A stretch of 64,000 nt of DNA, taken from assembly GCF_017814435.1 (NCBI RefSeq), contig NZ_JAGJCB010000009.1:1-64000 (forward strand). Direction: 5' to 3'. The notes under the pieces were generated by a model that was not told where the DNA came from, searched no databases, and saw only the letters and a program-made list of their open reading frames with translations. Origin of the DNA: Mariniflexile gromovii (lineage in GTDB: Bacteria; Bacteroidota; Bacteroidia; Flavobacteriales; Flavobacteriaceae). Shown here piece after piece: positions 8,584 through 19,443 of the stretch; positions within the stretch are counted from its first letter, which is position 1; each line of letters begins with the position of its first letter. The position numbers and the translations under genes are program-made.

Positions 8584-10362
8584 TTAATAGTTATAATCGT
8601 TAACCAATTTACCATTGCTTCCGTCTATAAATACTTGCCAAATAGGCCAAAATTGTCTATTATCAGGATTTACGCCTGTTTTAAAAAGGGAATTCACTTT
8701 AGTATCCGTTAATGAATTCCAAGTTTTAGCTGAGTATTCTGGACCCGGATTTGTGGTTTCCCCTCTATTTAATCCGTAAATCTCTAAGGTTTCATTATCT
8801 GCCTTATATTTGAAATATAACGTAGTTGGCACATTGGTATATTCACCTGTACGATTTTTAAAATTCGCCATTTTAATTTTTGCTTCTTCTAAATTCGTTT
8901 TTAGCAAATTCCAACGAATAAGTGCTTGTTTACGCTCCATTTCTCCCGTAAACTCAAACTTATGTTCGTTTACAATAGCATTAAACATGGCTTGTTTATT
9001 ATTTAATGCATTTACGTAAGCTTCCACTTTAATGGGATGATCTGCAGCGGCAAAAGCTCTTTTTCTTATTTCTTTTAAATATGGAGCGGCGGCCGCAGGA
9101 CCTTCTAATTCATTAGCAGCTTCAGCAGCTATTAAAAGTACTTCAGCATAACGCATGTAAATTTTATTCACACCATCGTCATTGGTTGAAGTTACAAATC
9201 GTTTCATCCATTCGTAACGGTATTTACCAAAATTCCATGTATCAGAGCTTATTAATTCTTGTTTTGAAACGCCATTTGTAGCCGTACCCCATTGATAAGG
9301 TACACAGGTTACATCTCTACGTAAATCAGATTCATCATAATCGTAAAAAACAGTAGGTAGCGGTCCTGCAATACCTCCTCTTGCTTGTCCTGTATACTGA
9401 TCGACACTACGGTGACGCACGGCAAATGAGAACAACACACGACCACGTCCGTCAGCAAAAGGTATTTCCCAAAGCGATTCACCTCCTGCGGTAATATTTT
9501 CTTCATTATACTTTTTCCAGAAGTTTTGAAAAGATGGTTCTAACGAAGCTTTTCCGCTATTGATAACATCTCTACATTCATTAAGTGCCAATTGGTACAT
9601 TGCTGCAACTGAAAGTTCTGGATCTGTACTTCTTCTTACAGCGTCTGGATATTGTTGAAAGCCACTTGCAACCATAGCTAAACGTGCTCTAAATCCTTTT
9701 ACAAATGCCTTATTGATACGTTCTACCGTTGTTGTAGAAGAAGTTTCGTTTGGCCATGCAACTAACGTGGAGGCTTCTCCCAAGTCGGCAATAAGTTGCT
9801 TATAAATAATATCGCGACTTGATTTTGCAATGTATAAAGTTTCTGAATTTATAGGTTCAAAACGCGCAGGAACATCGCCCCAAGCCTTCATCAAATCGGC
9901 ATAATAAATAGCTCTTAAAGTTAAAGCCTCCCCTAACAACTGCCCTAGTTCTGTTCCTGGTTCTGGGTTACCAAAAGTACGTAAACCTCTAATACATATA
10001 TTGGCACGCTCTATACCTGTGTACATTTGAGACCAAGCATTATTCTCGGTATTCATCTGAGAATTGTTTGGTTTTGCATCATAAATCATAAGATCTGCCT
10101 GTGCATCATTCTCTTTATCAGAGTTCAGATTCCATTCCGTATCCGTATTAAAACCATAAAACGGTATAAAACGTCCTCTGTATGAGTTGGTTTGACCAAA
10201 AGGTTCTTTAATACCATCTACGGCACCTTTTGCTAATCCAGCATTAGAGAAAATTACAGATTCATCTAATGTTGATTTTGCTGGAGCTTCTAAGTAATCT
10301 TCCTGACAAGAGGTAAACAGTCCAGCTATTATTCCAAAAATTATTATGAGTATTTTTTTCAT
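8584..10362 (-). CDS. SusD/RagB-family outer-membrane glycan-binding lipoprotein
   Basis: A 592-residue SusD-like lipoprotein. The lipobox LFTSC is near residue 19, followed by the family-typical QEDYLEAPAKSTLDESV start, an N-terminal TPR-like half (GEALTLRAIYYADLMKAWGDVP) and a C-terminal RagB/SusD half (RYAEVLLIAAEAANE). SusD proteins form the lid of the SusC pore and capture oligosaccharides at the cell surface. The gene lies 23 bp after SusC and 117 bp before the DUF5123-type gene on the same strand. The locus context points to pectin oligomers as the ligand. Confidence 0.95.
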   Translation of the reverse strand: MKKILIIIFGIIAGLFTSCQEDYLEAPAKSTLDESVIFSNAGLAKGAVDGIKEPFGQTNSYRGRFIPFYGFNTDTEWNLNSDKENDAQADLMIYDAKPNNSQMNTENNAWSQMYTGIERANICIRGLRTFGNPEPGTELGQLLGEALTLRAIYYADLMKAWGDVPARFEPINSETLYIAKSSRDIIYKQLIADLGEASTLVAWPNETSSTTTVERINKAFVKGFRARLAMVASGFQQYPDAVRRSTDPELSVAAMYQLALNECRDVINSGKASLEPSFQNFWKKYNEENITAGGESLWEIPFADGRGRVLFSFAVRHRSVDQYTGQARGGIAGPLPTVFYDYDESDLRRDVTCVPYQWGTATNGVSKQELISSDTWNFGKYRYEWMKRFVTSTNDDGVNKIYMRYAEVLLIAAEAANELEGPAAAAPYLKEIRKRAFAAADHPIKVEAYVNALNNKQAMFNAIVNEHKFEFTGEMERKQALIRWNLLKTNLEEAKIKMANFKNRTGEYTNVPTTLYFKYKADNETLEIYGLNRGETTNPGPEYSAKTWNSLTDTKVNSLFKTGVNPDNRQFWPIWQVFIDGSNGKLVNDYNY

Positions 10363-10385
10363 TTTATTTTCTAATAAATGATTAA

Positions 10386-13300
10386 TTAAAAGTTAAGGTT
10401 TAAGCCCAAAACCAAAGATCTACTTCTTGGAAATGGCGAATAATCTACCCCAGGTGTTAGAGGTGTTTTTCTTCTTGTAGAAACCTCAGGGTCCAATCCT
10501 GAATAATTTGTTATAACGAACACATTATTAGCTGTAACATACAATCTTAGTTTAGAAAGTCCCATTTTGGAAGTTATCAACTCTGGAGCTGAATAACCTA
10601 AGGTTAGTGTATTCAACCTTAAAAAGGAAGCATCTTCAACTGCCCAATCGCTAAAAACAAAATTGGTAGAATAAGGAGACCACATCGTTGTATTCGCATT
10701 AAGTGCCGCTAATTGGGTAGGGTCTGTTACCAAAGTACCTGTAGCCACATCTAAATTTGTCCATCTGTTACCATCAGCCATTATAGTACTTAAGTTTCTA
10801 TATTGCCCGTTGTTATTGGAAGTTGTAAACTCGATTTTATTCGCGTTATACACATCATTTCCTACACTCCAGTTAAAAGCTGCTGATAGGTCAAAACCAT
10901 AAGCATTGGCATTAATAGTCATACCACCTGTATGTTTAGGTAGTGCGTTCCCAATGATAGTGTTGTCGTTTACATCTACAATCCCATCTCCTGTAATATC
11001 TTTTAATTTCATATTACCAGGTCTTGGAACTCCAACAATACCGCTATTGTTAACAACACCTGCTTTTAAAGTATAAGCTCCTGTAGTTGAGTTATAATCA
11101 AAGTCTGAAACCTCATACCTCCCATCACTTTTATAACCGTACATAACACCTAATGATTGCCCAACATTTACTATATAATCATTTCCTATTTGAGAGGACG
11201 CCCAGTTTGTGTTAGCCCCAAAATCCTCCAACAATCCAAGTGAATTTACTTTGTTCTTATTAACCCCAATGTTGAAAGCGAAATTCAATCCGTAATCGGC
11301 TTTTTGAATAGCTGCAATACTTAATGAAGCTTCAATACCTGTATTTTGATTTTCACCCATGTTTCTATACTGTGTAGCATAACCTGTACCTGGTACTGGG
11401 AAATTGATTAAAAGATCGCTGGTAAGATTTTTATAAGCTTCAACGGAACCACTAATACGCCCTTTAAACAAATCAAAATCAAGACCTATATTTTGAGTGA
11501 TCATAGTTTCCCATTTTAAATCTGGGTTGGCTAAAACATTTGCAGCTGCCCAATAATTTGCTACACCATTAATATAGGTAGTTGTACTCGATTGAAAACT
11601 CTGTACCGTTTGACCTGAAGGAATATTATTGTTTCCTGCTTCACCATAACTTACCCTAAGTTTTAACAAGTCTAACCATGAAACATCTTTTAAGAAGCTT
11701 TCTTCAGAAATTTTCCAAGCTGCTGCAGCAGATGGAAAGTAACCCCATACATTATCGCCTAAGAACTTACTCGATCCATCGGCACGATAGGTAGCGGTAA
11801 GCAGATAACGATTTTTATAATCATAGTTTACACGACCAAAAAATGACAATAATCTATCATCTGGACTATAGAAGTTATCGACTGAAATAGGCGTTCCTTG
11901 TGAAGTAAGTTTTGTAGAAGTATTAAAATCAAAAAACTTAGGAAGCCCTTGAATTTCAGTTGTTAATTCATTTCGTTTTGTAAATATCATCTCTTCACCA
12001 ACAAGGAGTTTTAAACCATGGTTATCACCCAAGAATTTTTTAAAATCATAATTCAGGGTATTTGCATTTCTAAAACTCTCTCTTTTTTCATCACTGATAA
12101 GTATCGATGGTAAGCCTTGGTTTTCAGCTGAAGGTCTGTTGCTTGCATAATATGTAGAACGACCATAAAAACGGTAATCCAAATCATTTCGGTTATCCAA
12201 ACCTAAATCCATTTTATAGTGAAGGTTATCAATAATTTTCCATGAAAAACTACCAAGCATGTTGAAGTTTTTTCTAAGTTGTTGACGCTGGTTATCATCT
12301 ACAGCCACGAAAGGATTTATCAAATAAGAAGATAATGCCTCATCGGTATTGTCTGTAGTTAAACCAGGAAGCGGTATTGGCGAATAACCAACACTATGTC
12401 TTAAACGGGCATCGGCAGAAGAAATCTCGTTTTGTTCGTTGGCACCACCACCGTTAATTTCTGTATCAGAATATCGTAATGTGAAGGATAAATCTATTTT
12501 TTCACTCGCTTTGCTTTTTAAGGATAATGATATATTATCTCTTTTATAATCAGATCCAATCATAATCCCTTTAGAATTATAATGAGCGTAGTTAAAATTA
12601 TAATTTATTTTTTCAGAACCACCTCTTATTCCTAGCTCACGGCTTTGGGTCTCGCCCATTTTGCCATAAATTTGTTTTTGCCAATTATTACCGGTCAGTC
12701 CGTTGTATTGGTCCACATCTTGCCAAAGTCCAAATATACTTTCGTAAGTATCTACCCTATTTCTAAGTAAAGCATACTCATATTGCCATTTCGCAAAATC
12801 ACTGGGTTCAAGTACATCAATGGTTTCTGCAATTTTAGATACACCATAGAACATATTAAAATTTACAGCCATTTTACCGTCTTTTCCACTTTTGGTAGTT
12901 ACTATAATTACACCGTAAGCACCTCTTGAACCATAGATAGCGGTTGAAGAAGCATCTTTTAATACTGTGATAGTTTCAATATTAGAAGGAGTTACATCGC
13001 TTAAACTGTTTACAGGAAACCCGTCTACAATTACCAATGGCGAACTATCTTGGGTTAACGACCCTCCACCACGAATTCTAATATTAATTTCTGCATCAGG
13101 TGAACCTTCAGAAGATGTTACCTGTACACCTGCTAAACGACCTGTTAAAGCTTCGGATACACTTGCAATAGATTGTTTTTGCAAATCTCCACCTCCAATA
13201 GTAGCTACAGACCCTGTTAAATCAGATTTTTTAGCAGTTCCATAACCTATAACAATAACCTCGTCTAACGATGCCAAGTCCGGTTTAAGCAGAATATTTA

Positions 13301-13646
13301 CATTGGTTTTCCCTGCTAAATTAATTTCTTGGGTCACATAACCAATGTATGAAACTACCAAAGTTGCATTAGCACCAACGGAACTTAAAGTAAAATTGCC
13401 ATCGAAATCTGTAGAAGTACCGTTTGTAGTACCTTTTACAAGCACCGTAGCTCCAGGCAAAGGACCACCCAAGTCATCATCTGTTACAATACCACTTATT
13501 GTTTTATTTTGCGCATATATATTAGTGTTGCATAAAAAAAGCAAACCAATCATTAAAGGCAAAAAGCTCTTTGTTCTTTGCTGATTTATTTTTGCTCTCA
13601 GTTTTATAAAAGAGAAAAAATGATCAAATAGAAAATGGTTCGTCAT
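10386..13646 (-). CDS. SusC/RagA-family TonB-dependent transporter
   Basis: A 1086-residue outer-membrane transporter, the usual SusC size. A signal sequence ends about residue 45 (NTNIYAQ), after a longer than usual N-terminal extension. It is followed by a carboxypeptidase-regulatory-like domain (ISGIVTDDDLGGPLPGATV), the TonB-dependent plug with the SusC signature (VIVDGFPVNSLSDV, KDASSTAIYGSRGAYGVI), and the 22-strand barrel ending in aromatic LNLNF. It imports oligosaccharides into the periplasm using TonB energy. It is the first gene of the leftward operon, and two palindromes of the LacI-type operator class lie 166 and 319 bp upstream. Confidence 0.97.
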   Translation of the reverse strand: MTNHFLFDHFFSFIKLRAKINQQRTKSFLPLMIGLLFLCNTNIYAQNKTISGIVTDDDLGGPLPGATVLVKGTTNGTSTDFDGNFTLSSVGANATLVVSYIGYVTQEINLAGKTNVNILLKPDLASLDEVIVIGYGTAKKSDLTGSVATIGGGDLQKQSIASVSEALTGRLAGVQVTSSEGSPDAEINIRIRGGGSLTQDSSPLVIVDGFPVNSLSDVTPSNIETITVLKDASSTAIYGSRGAYGVIIVTTKSGKDGKMAVNFNMFYGVSKIAETIDVLEPSDFAKWQYEYALLRNRVDTYESIFGLWQDVDQYNGLTGNNWQKQIYGKMGETQSRELGIRGGSEKINYNFNYAHYNSKGIMIGSDYKRDNISLSLKSKASEKIDLSFTLRYSDTEINGGGANEQNEISSADARLRHSVGYSPIPLPGLTTDNTDEALSSYLINPFVAVDDNQRQQLRKNFNMLGSFSWKIIDNLHYKMDLGLDNRNDLDYRFYGRSTYYASNRPSAENQGLPSILISDEKRESFRNANTLNYDFKKFLGDNHGLKLLVGEEMIFTKRNELTTEIQGLPKFFDFNTSTKLTSQGTPISVDNFYSPDDRLLSFFGRVNYDYKNRYLLTATYRADGSSKFLGDNVWGYFPSAAAAWKISEESFLKDVSWLDLLKLRVSYGEAGNNNIPSGQTVQSFQSSTTTYINGVANYWAAANVLANPDLKWETMITQNIGLDFDLFKGRISGSVEAYKNLTSDLLINFPVPGTGYATQYRNMGENQNTGIEASLSIAAIQKADYGLNFAFNIGVNKNKVNSLGLLEDFGANTNWASSQIGNDYIVNVGQSLGVMYGYKSDGRYEVSDFDYNSTTGAYTLKAGVVNNSGIVGVPRPGNMKLKDITGDGIVDVNDNTIIGNALPKHTGGMTINANAYGFDLSAAFNWSVGNDVYNANKIEFTTSNNNGQYRNLSTIMADGNRWTNLDVATGTLVTDPTQLAALNANTTMWSPYSTNFVFSDWAVEDASFLRLNTLTLGYSAPELITSKMGLSKLRLYVTANNVFVITNYSGLDPEVSTRRKTPLTPGVDYSPFPRSRSLVLGLNLNF

Positions 13647-13811
13647 AAATAATTTGTTTAGTTGTTAATAATTATGTTTAGTTATTTTGTTTAAGAAACT
13701 TTAATAATGCCACTTATAATTATCATTTCTTAAATTACGATATTTTAAATCAATACTTAATAAAACCATGCTATTATTAATCCTTAATATTGAAATACTG
13801 CAACAATATGA

Positions 13812-13825
13812 TGTAATCGATTGCC
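13812..13825. promoter_or_regulatory. LacI-type operator (SusC side of the divergent region)
   Basis: TGTAATCGATTGCC matches 12 of 14 positions of the locus palindrome TGTAATCGATTACA. It lies in the 405-bp divergent region between the SusC gene (minus strand) and the PL1 lyase gene (plus strand), 166 bp upstream of SusC. It probably belongs to the SusC promoter. Confidence 0.6.
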
Positions 13826-13964
13826 CAAATATATAAAAAATTATATTTGAACCAAATTATTTCATGTAAATTATTGTGAATAAGTTAATTTTTATACTTA
13901 AAAATCAACAATTTACTTAAATATACTTTTTAAATCTTTAAAATTTGAAAATTAAAATTACTTT

Positions 13965-13978
13965 TGTAATGGATTACA
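13965..13978. promoter_or_regulatory. LacI-type operator (PL1 side of the divergent region)
   Basis: TGTAATGGATTACA matches the locus palindrome with one change at the centre and keeps perfect outer half-sites. It lies 74 bp upstream of the rightward PL1 lyase start, so it is well placed to control that gene and perhaps SusC by looping with 13812-13825. Confidence 0.65.
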
Positions 13979-14051
13979 TTAGTGTATTTGTACTGAAAAT
14001 GATACAGTTATCGCATCTAAAAATCTAACTTAACTCTATATCTATATTTAT

Positions 14052-15383
14052 ATGAAAAAATTAATACTTACAAGCCTTATTATTATGAGCGTTTACAATG
14101 TTATAGGCCAGAATTATTACATGTCACAACCAGAAGGCTATGGTGCTGCAACTACTGGAGGTGGAAATGCAACACCCGTAACAGTAACTACTTATACCGA
14201 TTTAAAAGCCAAAATCAAATTAACCACACCACAAGTTATATTGGTATCTGGTACTATTACATTTTCAGCATCCGAATTACAAATTAGCGAGGTAGTTACC
14301 AATAAAACCATACTAGGTTTACCGGGAGCTAGACTAGTAAATAACAAACAAACAGCTTCTGGTTCTGGTATTCTGAATTTGAAAAGTGGTTCTAGCAATG
14401 TAATCATTAGAAATATAATTTTTGAAGGACCGGGAGCTTATGATGTAGATGGTCGTGACAATCTTACTTCAGAAGGTTGTGTAAATTTGTGGGTAGATCA
14501 TTGTGAATTTCAAGATGGAACAGATGGCAATTTTGATATTAAAAACTCTTCCGATAATATAACGGTATCTTGGTGTAAATTCACTTATCTTAAACCAGCT
14601 GTTGCAGGTGGTCCTGGTGGCTCTAATGATCACCGTTTTTCAAATTTAATAGGCTCAAGTAGTACAGATGCACCTAGTGATGGCCATTATAGCGTAACTT
14701 TTCAAAATTGTTATTGGGCTGCCGGGTGTAAAGATAGAATGCCTAGATCTAGAAACGGACAATTGCATATTTTAAACTGTTACTACAATACGGTTGGTGT
14801 CTCAAATTCAAATGCATTGGGCTTGGGTGGTGGAAGCAATAATTTAACCTGCTATGTAGAAAATACCAATTTTGCTTATGTAGGAACCGTGTATAAGAAT
14901 TACAACAGTTCTGATGGTGGCACTGTTAGTTTGCAATTTGATGGATGCATAAACGGAGTTTCAAACGTTGGTACTGTAACTAAACCTAGCTATGCTTATA
15001 CTGTACTTCCTGTTAATGATGTTGCAACTTATATACCAGACTCCACTTGTGGCGCTGGGGCAACATTACAAGTAACTTCTACTGGAGAAATTTCGAGCTG
15101 TGGAGGATCTTTAGGTTTAGCTGAAAATGCTCAAGACTTAGGAATAAAATACTACCCTACTGTTGTTGATGATAAATTATATGTTGATTTCACTAATAAA
15201 TTAGCTGGTAAGTCTATAATAAAAATTTATTCTATAAGCGGACAAATAGTATATAATTATTCAACTGAAATACCATCTAATAAAAAATTAGAACTGAGTT
15301 TATCTAGTTTGGATAAAGGATTCTATATATGCCATCTACAAATGGACAATGTGGCTGTTAATTGGAAAATTATAAAGAAGTAA
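14052..15383 (+). CDS. PL1 pectate lyase with T9SS C-terminal sorting domain
   Basis: A 443-residue secreted protein: signal peptide (residues 1-19), PL1 beta-helix (about 25-350), then a T9SS type A-like sorting domain from about 375 (YYPTVVDDKLYVDF to the C-terminal WKIIKK). The calcium-site stretch WVDHCEFQDGTDGNFD and the catalytic-Arg motif RMPRSRNG support PL1. The enzyme cleaves polygalacturonate by beta-elimination. The tail means export through the type IX system and anchoring at, or release from, the cell surface, so it would act before SusCD uptake. It starts the rightward transcription unit, divergent from SusC, with an operator 74 bp upstream. Confidence 0.9.
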   Translation: MKKLILTSLIIMSVYNVIGQNYYMSQPEGYGAATTGGGNATPVTVTTYTDLKAKIKLTTPQVILVSGTITFSASELQISEVVTNKTILGLPGARLVNNKQTASGSGILNLKSGSSNVIIRNIIFEGPGAYDVDGRDNLTSEGCVNLWVDHCEFQDGTDGNFDIKNSSDNITVSWCKFTYLKPAVAGGPGGSNDHRFSNLIGSSSTDAPSDGHYSVTFQNCYWAAGCKDRMPRSRNGQLHILNCYYNTVGVSNSNALGLGGGSNNLTCYVENTNFAYVGTVYKNYNSSDGGTVSLQFDGCINGVSNVGTVTKPSYAYTVLPVNDVATYIPDSTCGAGATLQVTSTGEISSCGGSLGLAENAQDLGIKYYPTVVDDKLYVDFTNKLAGKSIIKIYSISGQIVYNYSTEIPSNKKLELSLSSLDKGFYICHLQMDNVAVNWKIIKK

Positions 15384-15467
15384 ACTTTTAAATTTTAATA
15401 AAAAATGAAAGCCAAAAAGACATATCTATTTAATTAATAACACCGATTCGTTTTTTTTATAACTTAA

Positions 15468-15481
15468 TGTAATCGATTACT
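15468..15481. promoter_or_regulatory. LacI-type operator upstream of the CE8 gene
   Basis: TGTAATCGATTACT matches 13 of 14 bases of the locus palindrome. It lies in the 186-bp gap after the PL1 lyase gene and 88 bp before the start of the CE8 gene. This suggests that the CE8 gene has its own regulated promoter. Confidence 0.65.
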
Positions 15482-15569
15482 TTTATAAATATTGATTTTT
15501 ATGAATTTAAACAACTCAAATCTTAGTCTGCCTACTTTTTTAAAATGAAAATAACTAAACTATAAGACA

Positions 15570-18500
15570 ATGAAGAAACTATTCTTAATTTTGATTCCTT
15601 TGCTGCTATTTACTATTTCAGCACTCGGGCAAACCACGATCTCTTACAATTTAAAAGACCAATCAACTTTTACCAACACAGGAGTTCAATGGGATCCGGT
15701 AACCTCTACCACCAGTCCCGATGGAAAAATAAGAACTCAATCTGCTACAAGCTTATGGCATAGCGCTGGTTATGGCGTTGTATTTAAAACGGGGAATTCT
15801 TTGGAAATTGATGTCCCCGAAGGGCAAAACACAATACGCTTTTATGGCTCTGTGTATAGTTCAGGCAATATGAGTGGCGGAACAACCGTTGGTGGTGCCG
15901 AACTAGGGGTTGTAGATGTTGACATAGATTCGCATCCTGGAATGGCAGATCAGACAGGTTATTATGGATTTACATATACTGGAAGTGCCTCTACACTATA
16001 CTTCACATTTAGTGGTTCTAATGCCTATACCCCTGCCATTGATGTAACAAATATTGAAATTACAATAGCAAAAACAGATGTTTGGGATTTTGGCGCACAA
16101 CAGTTAGACAACGTGCTCTATAATAATATGTTAACAGAAGCCAAAATTAACGCTTGGTATGGAGCCACTGCCCCAGGCACCTCTGGAGTTGTTTTACCTT
16201 CATTCACAGAAGGAGATTTAGGCTTTGTTGCTGGAAGCAACGACCGATTACGCACAACAAACACAAACCTTACCCGATGGGATACCAATATAGCCAGCTC
16301 TACTACCTATACAGGAAGAGTATATATTAATTCTGGTGGAGCCACAGGTAGATATTTAACTTTAAATTTGAATGAAGATGATGAAGTTACTATAGCTGCT
16401 AGAACTGATGCTGGAGGAAACATCAATTTTAAGTATGTTGCAAACCCAACAGCTCAAACAGATATTGTTGCTGTTCCTGCGGCTGAAACCTTGTTGAAAT
16501 TTGTTGCAAAATCAGCTGGAGCTTATCAAATATTCGATACTTCAGGAAAACCAAGTTATTTTAGGGTTTACAGAAAAGCCGCTAGGTATATAACTGTAAC
16601 TGGTTCTATTGATGAAACAATGGCTGCCGGAATACCTAATGGATATACCATCAATTTTACAAATGAAGCCGGTAAAACTTTTTCAACCGTCGCCTCTAGT
16701 GGTACTTACAGTATAAACTTACCTGCAGAATACACCTATAATCTTAGTTTGGGTGGCGCTAATGGGTATGTTATTTCAAACGGATTAAGTTTAAATGTTA
16801 CCGAGTCAACTACCACTCATAACATAACGGTTTTACAAGTGGATTTGTATACTGTTAATGGTACTATAACAGGCTTATCAAACCTTACCGATCTGGTATT
16901 GCACTATACCCCAGACCCAGTTGCCAATAAAGTTATATTCCTATTGTTTCAATAAATAAAACGGCATCTACATATAGTGTGAATCTAGAAGCTGGTGTAG
17001 AATATACCATTACTGCCGATAGTGTAAATGATTACGAAATTTTAGCGAATACCATTACCATAGGTGCTGCTAATCAAACTGCGGATATTGATTTTACACT
17101 TAAACCTTTATATAATGTTACTATAAATACACCTGGTTTAGAGGCATCTCAAAAGAGTTCATTAAGCTTAACGTTTACCAATAAAAATGAACCTGGTTAC
17201 TCATACACTTTTTCAGATGTATCAACAGTAGCCTTACGCAATGGTACATACACGATTACTTATGCAGGTTTAGACGCCTACCCTGTTGATTTGGCATTAA
17301 CGTCAAACCTAAGTATTTCGGGTGCGAATACATCAAAAGATTTAACGTTCATTCCGTTAAAAGAATGGGTATTTAACGATCGTAATATAACTTCGGCTAC
17401 GGCATATAAAGGCCTTATGTTTACAGGTAGTGTGAATGTAAGAGGAACAAATGGCGATTTATTAGCTTCATCTGGTGCTACCATCAGTATTCCTGTAAAG
17501 GTTGGAGAAAAAGTCCTAATAACCGATTATTATCAGTCGAACTATTCCATTGAAGGTGGGGCACCAATCACCAATACTTCTAATTCAACAGGAACCAAAA
17601 TTACCACAGAATATGTGTACTCAGGGGTTTCTGATGGTACTGTAACACTAACAACAGCTGGCACTTCTTATTTTGTTTCTATAAAAATTTTAGACGTTGT
17701 AACATATAGTCCAACAATAACAGTTGGTACTAATAAAGAGTATCAAACCATCAATGAAGCTCTAAATGCCATTGCATTAATGGATCGTTCTGGAAATGAA
17801 CGTGTCAATGTATTAATAGATCCTGGTAACTACGAAGAAATGCTTGTTATAAACAGTCCGAATGTTACTTTAAAAAATTCAGCTTCCAGCCCAAGTATTG
17901 CCATTTTAAATGCAGGTGTAGATATTAATGCCAATGCCGTAAGAATTACGTCGTATTACGGACAAAAATACAATTTCTTCAGTCAAGGTACAGACAATAA
18001 ATGGCATGCCGATGTTCTGGCTGTAAATAAAGCCAATGGTTATACAAATTATGTAAATCAAGAAGGAACCGGTAATGGTTCATCGTATTGGAACGCTACC
18101 GTTGTAGTGGCAGCAAATGGATTTACTGCTGAAAATATCATTTTAGAGAACTCATTTAATCAGTATATTTCCCTTAAAGAATCGCAAGATGTAGTGCAGC
18201 CTAAAGCCTCAGATCCGGTTCGACCCACAAATTATGGCAACACCAGTGTTCAAAACAGAGCTGCTGGTTATGTTACCCAGGCGGCAGCTATTGGTATTGC
18301 AAACAATACCGATAAAGTGATACTGAACAATTGCCGTGTAATTGGTAGACAAGATTCATTTTTTGGTGGAACAAATGCGAGGGTTGTTGTTTATAAAGGT
18401 GTCATGATGGGAGCCGTTGATTATATTTTCGGACCAATGACAGCTGTTTTTTACCAAACAGATTTTGTTTTAAACACAAGTGACCACAGTAGTGATGCTG

Positions 18501-19177
18501 CTTATATAACAGCTGCTCAACAATCTAGCGGAAGAGGTTATCTTATGTATGAGTGCCATGTAAAATCGCCAATACCAGGAATTGAATCTGCTTCAACTTA
18601 CGGTTCAAAACCTGGATATTATGGGCGTCCTTGGGCGCCAAACACAAGCGAAGTCGTGTTTTACAATACAACAATAGATGCATCTACCTTTCCTGGTTCT
18701 GAAGGCTTGTCTTTAATTTCACCCGTGGGTTGGACAAGTTCATTAGGCGGTGAATCAAACAAAATGTATGAATTCGGAACTATAGAATTAGCTTCCGGTA
18801 TTGATAATTCTGCAAATCGTGCTTCTTGGTCAACCGTCTTAACCTCTCCTACTTTAACACATGATGGAACAGCCATCAATACGTTTAACTTCACAAAAGG
18901 AAATGATAATTGGGATCCCATTGCAGAATTAAATAGCCTAAGTATAGGTGATTTTGTTAAAACAGCATCAAATGTAAATGTTGCTGGTTATGGTGGTAAA
19001 GTACATGTGTACAATGTAAAATCGAAAACCCAAATACATATCTACAATATTACAGGAGCTTTGGTTAAAACTATTGAAACAAAAACAGATACCAATTTTG
19101 ATTTTAAAAATGGTTTATGGATAGTAACCATTAAAGACGCCGATGGACATAAGGCAATGAAATTAATAACACACTAA
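15570..19177 (+). pseudogene. CE8 pectin methylesterase, multidomain, T9SS-sorted; split by one frameshift near 16933
   Basis: One long gene interrupted by an apparent single-base loss. The upstream frame (15570-16955) has a signal peptide, two beta-sandwich modules (from about residues 22 and 172, the second starting VWDFGAQQ) and a carboxypeptidase-regulatory-like repeat, then ends in a foreign tail KVIFLLFQ. In the other frame from about 16934 the sequence reads YIPIVSINKTASTYSVNLEA, continuing the repeat without a gap. The downstream part has another W-x-F beta-sandwich, then CE8 motifs GRQDSFF, GAVDYIFG and YYGRPWAP, and a T9SS tail ending AMKLITH. CE8 enzymes remove methyl esters so that lyases can act. 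The break may be a real pseudogenisation or a sequencing error; the downstream frame shows no other damage. Confidence 0.8.
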
Positions 19178-19198
19178 TTATTAGATTGATAACAAAAT

Positions 19199-19235
19199 AA
19201 AAAAGGAGGTTAATTTGATGTTTTCCTCCTTTTTT
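19199..19235 (+). terminator. Intrinsic terminator after the CE8 gene
   Basis: Arms AAAAAAGGAGG (19199-19209) and CCTCCTTTTTT (19225-19235) pair perfectly around a 15-nt loop and end in a T-run. It lies 22 bp after the CE8 stop codon and separates this unit from the next operator-controlled gene. Confidence 0.8.
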
Positions 19236-19367
19236 ATTATACAATAAGAAGAAAAAATCCAAGAACCCACATTAAATCGGCTAAAAAAGCTATTCATCGA
19301 ATTAATCTAAAAATATCAATAATTAACTGTTAATATTTTCGCTTTTTACAAATATTTATCTATTTTA

Positions 19368-19381
19368 GATAATCGATTACA
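19368..19381. promoter_or_regulatory. LacI-type operator (first of a pair) upstream of the T9SS beta-sandwich gene
   Basis: GATAATCGATTACA keeps the right half-site and the centre of the locus palindrome and loses two bases at the left. It lies 63 bp before the gene at 19444 and 34 bp from a second copy. Confidence 0.5.
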
Positions 19382-19401
19382 TTATATTTATCTATACGTA
19401 A

Positions 19402-19415
19402 TGTAATCGATAACA
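19402..19415. promoter_or_regulatory. LacI-type operator (second of a pair) upstream of the T9SS beta-sandwich gene
   Basis: TGTAATCGATAACA matches 13 of 14 bases of the locus palindrome. With the site at 19368-19381 it forms a pair 34 bp apart (about three helical turns), 29 bp before the start codon of the next gene. Confidence 0.6.
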
Positions 19416-19443
19416 CTAATACTAACTTTAAAACTATTCAAAC

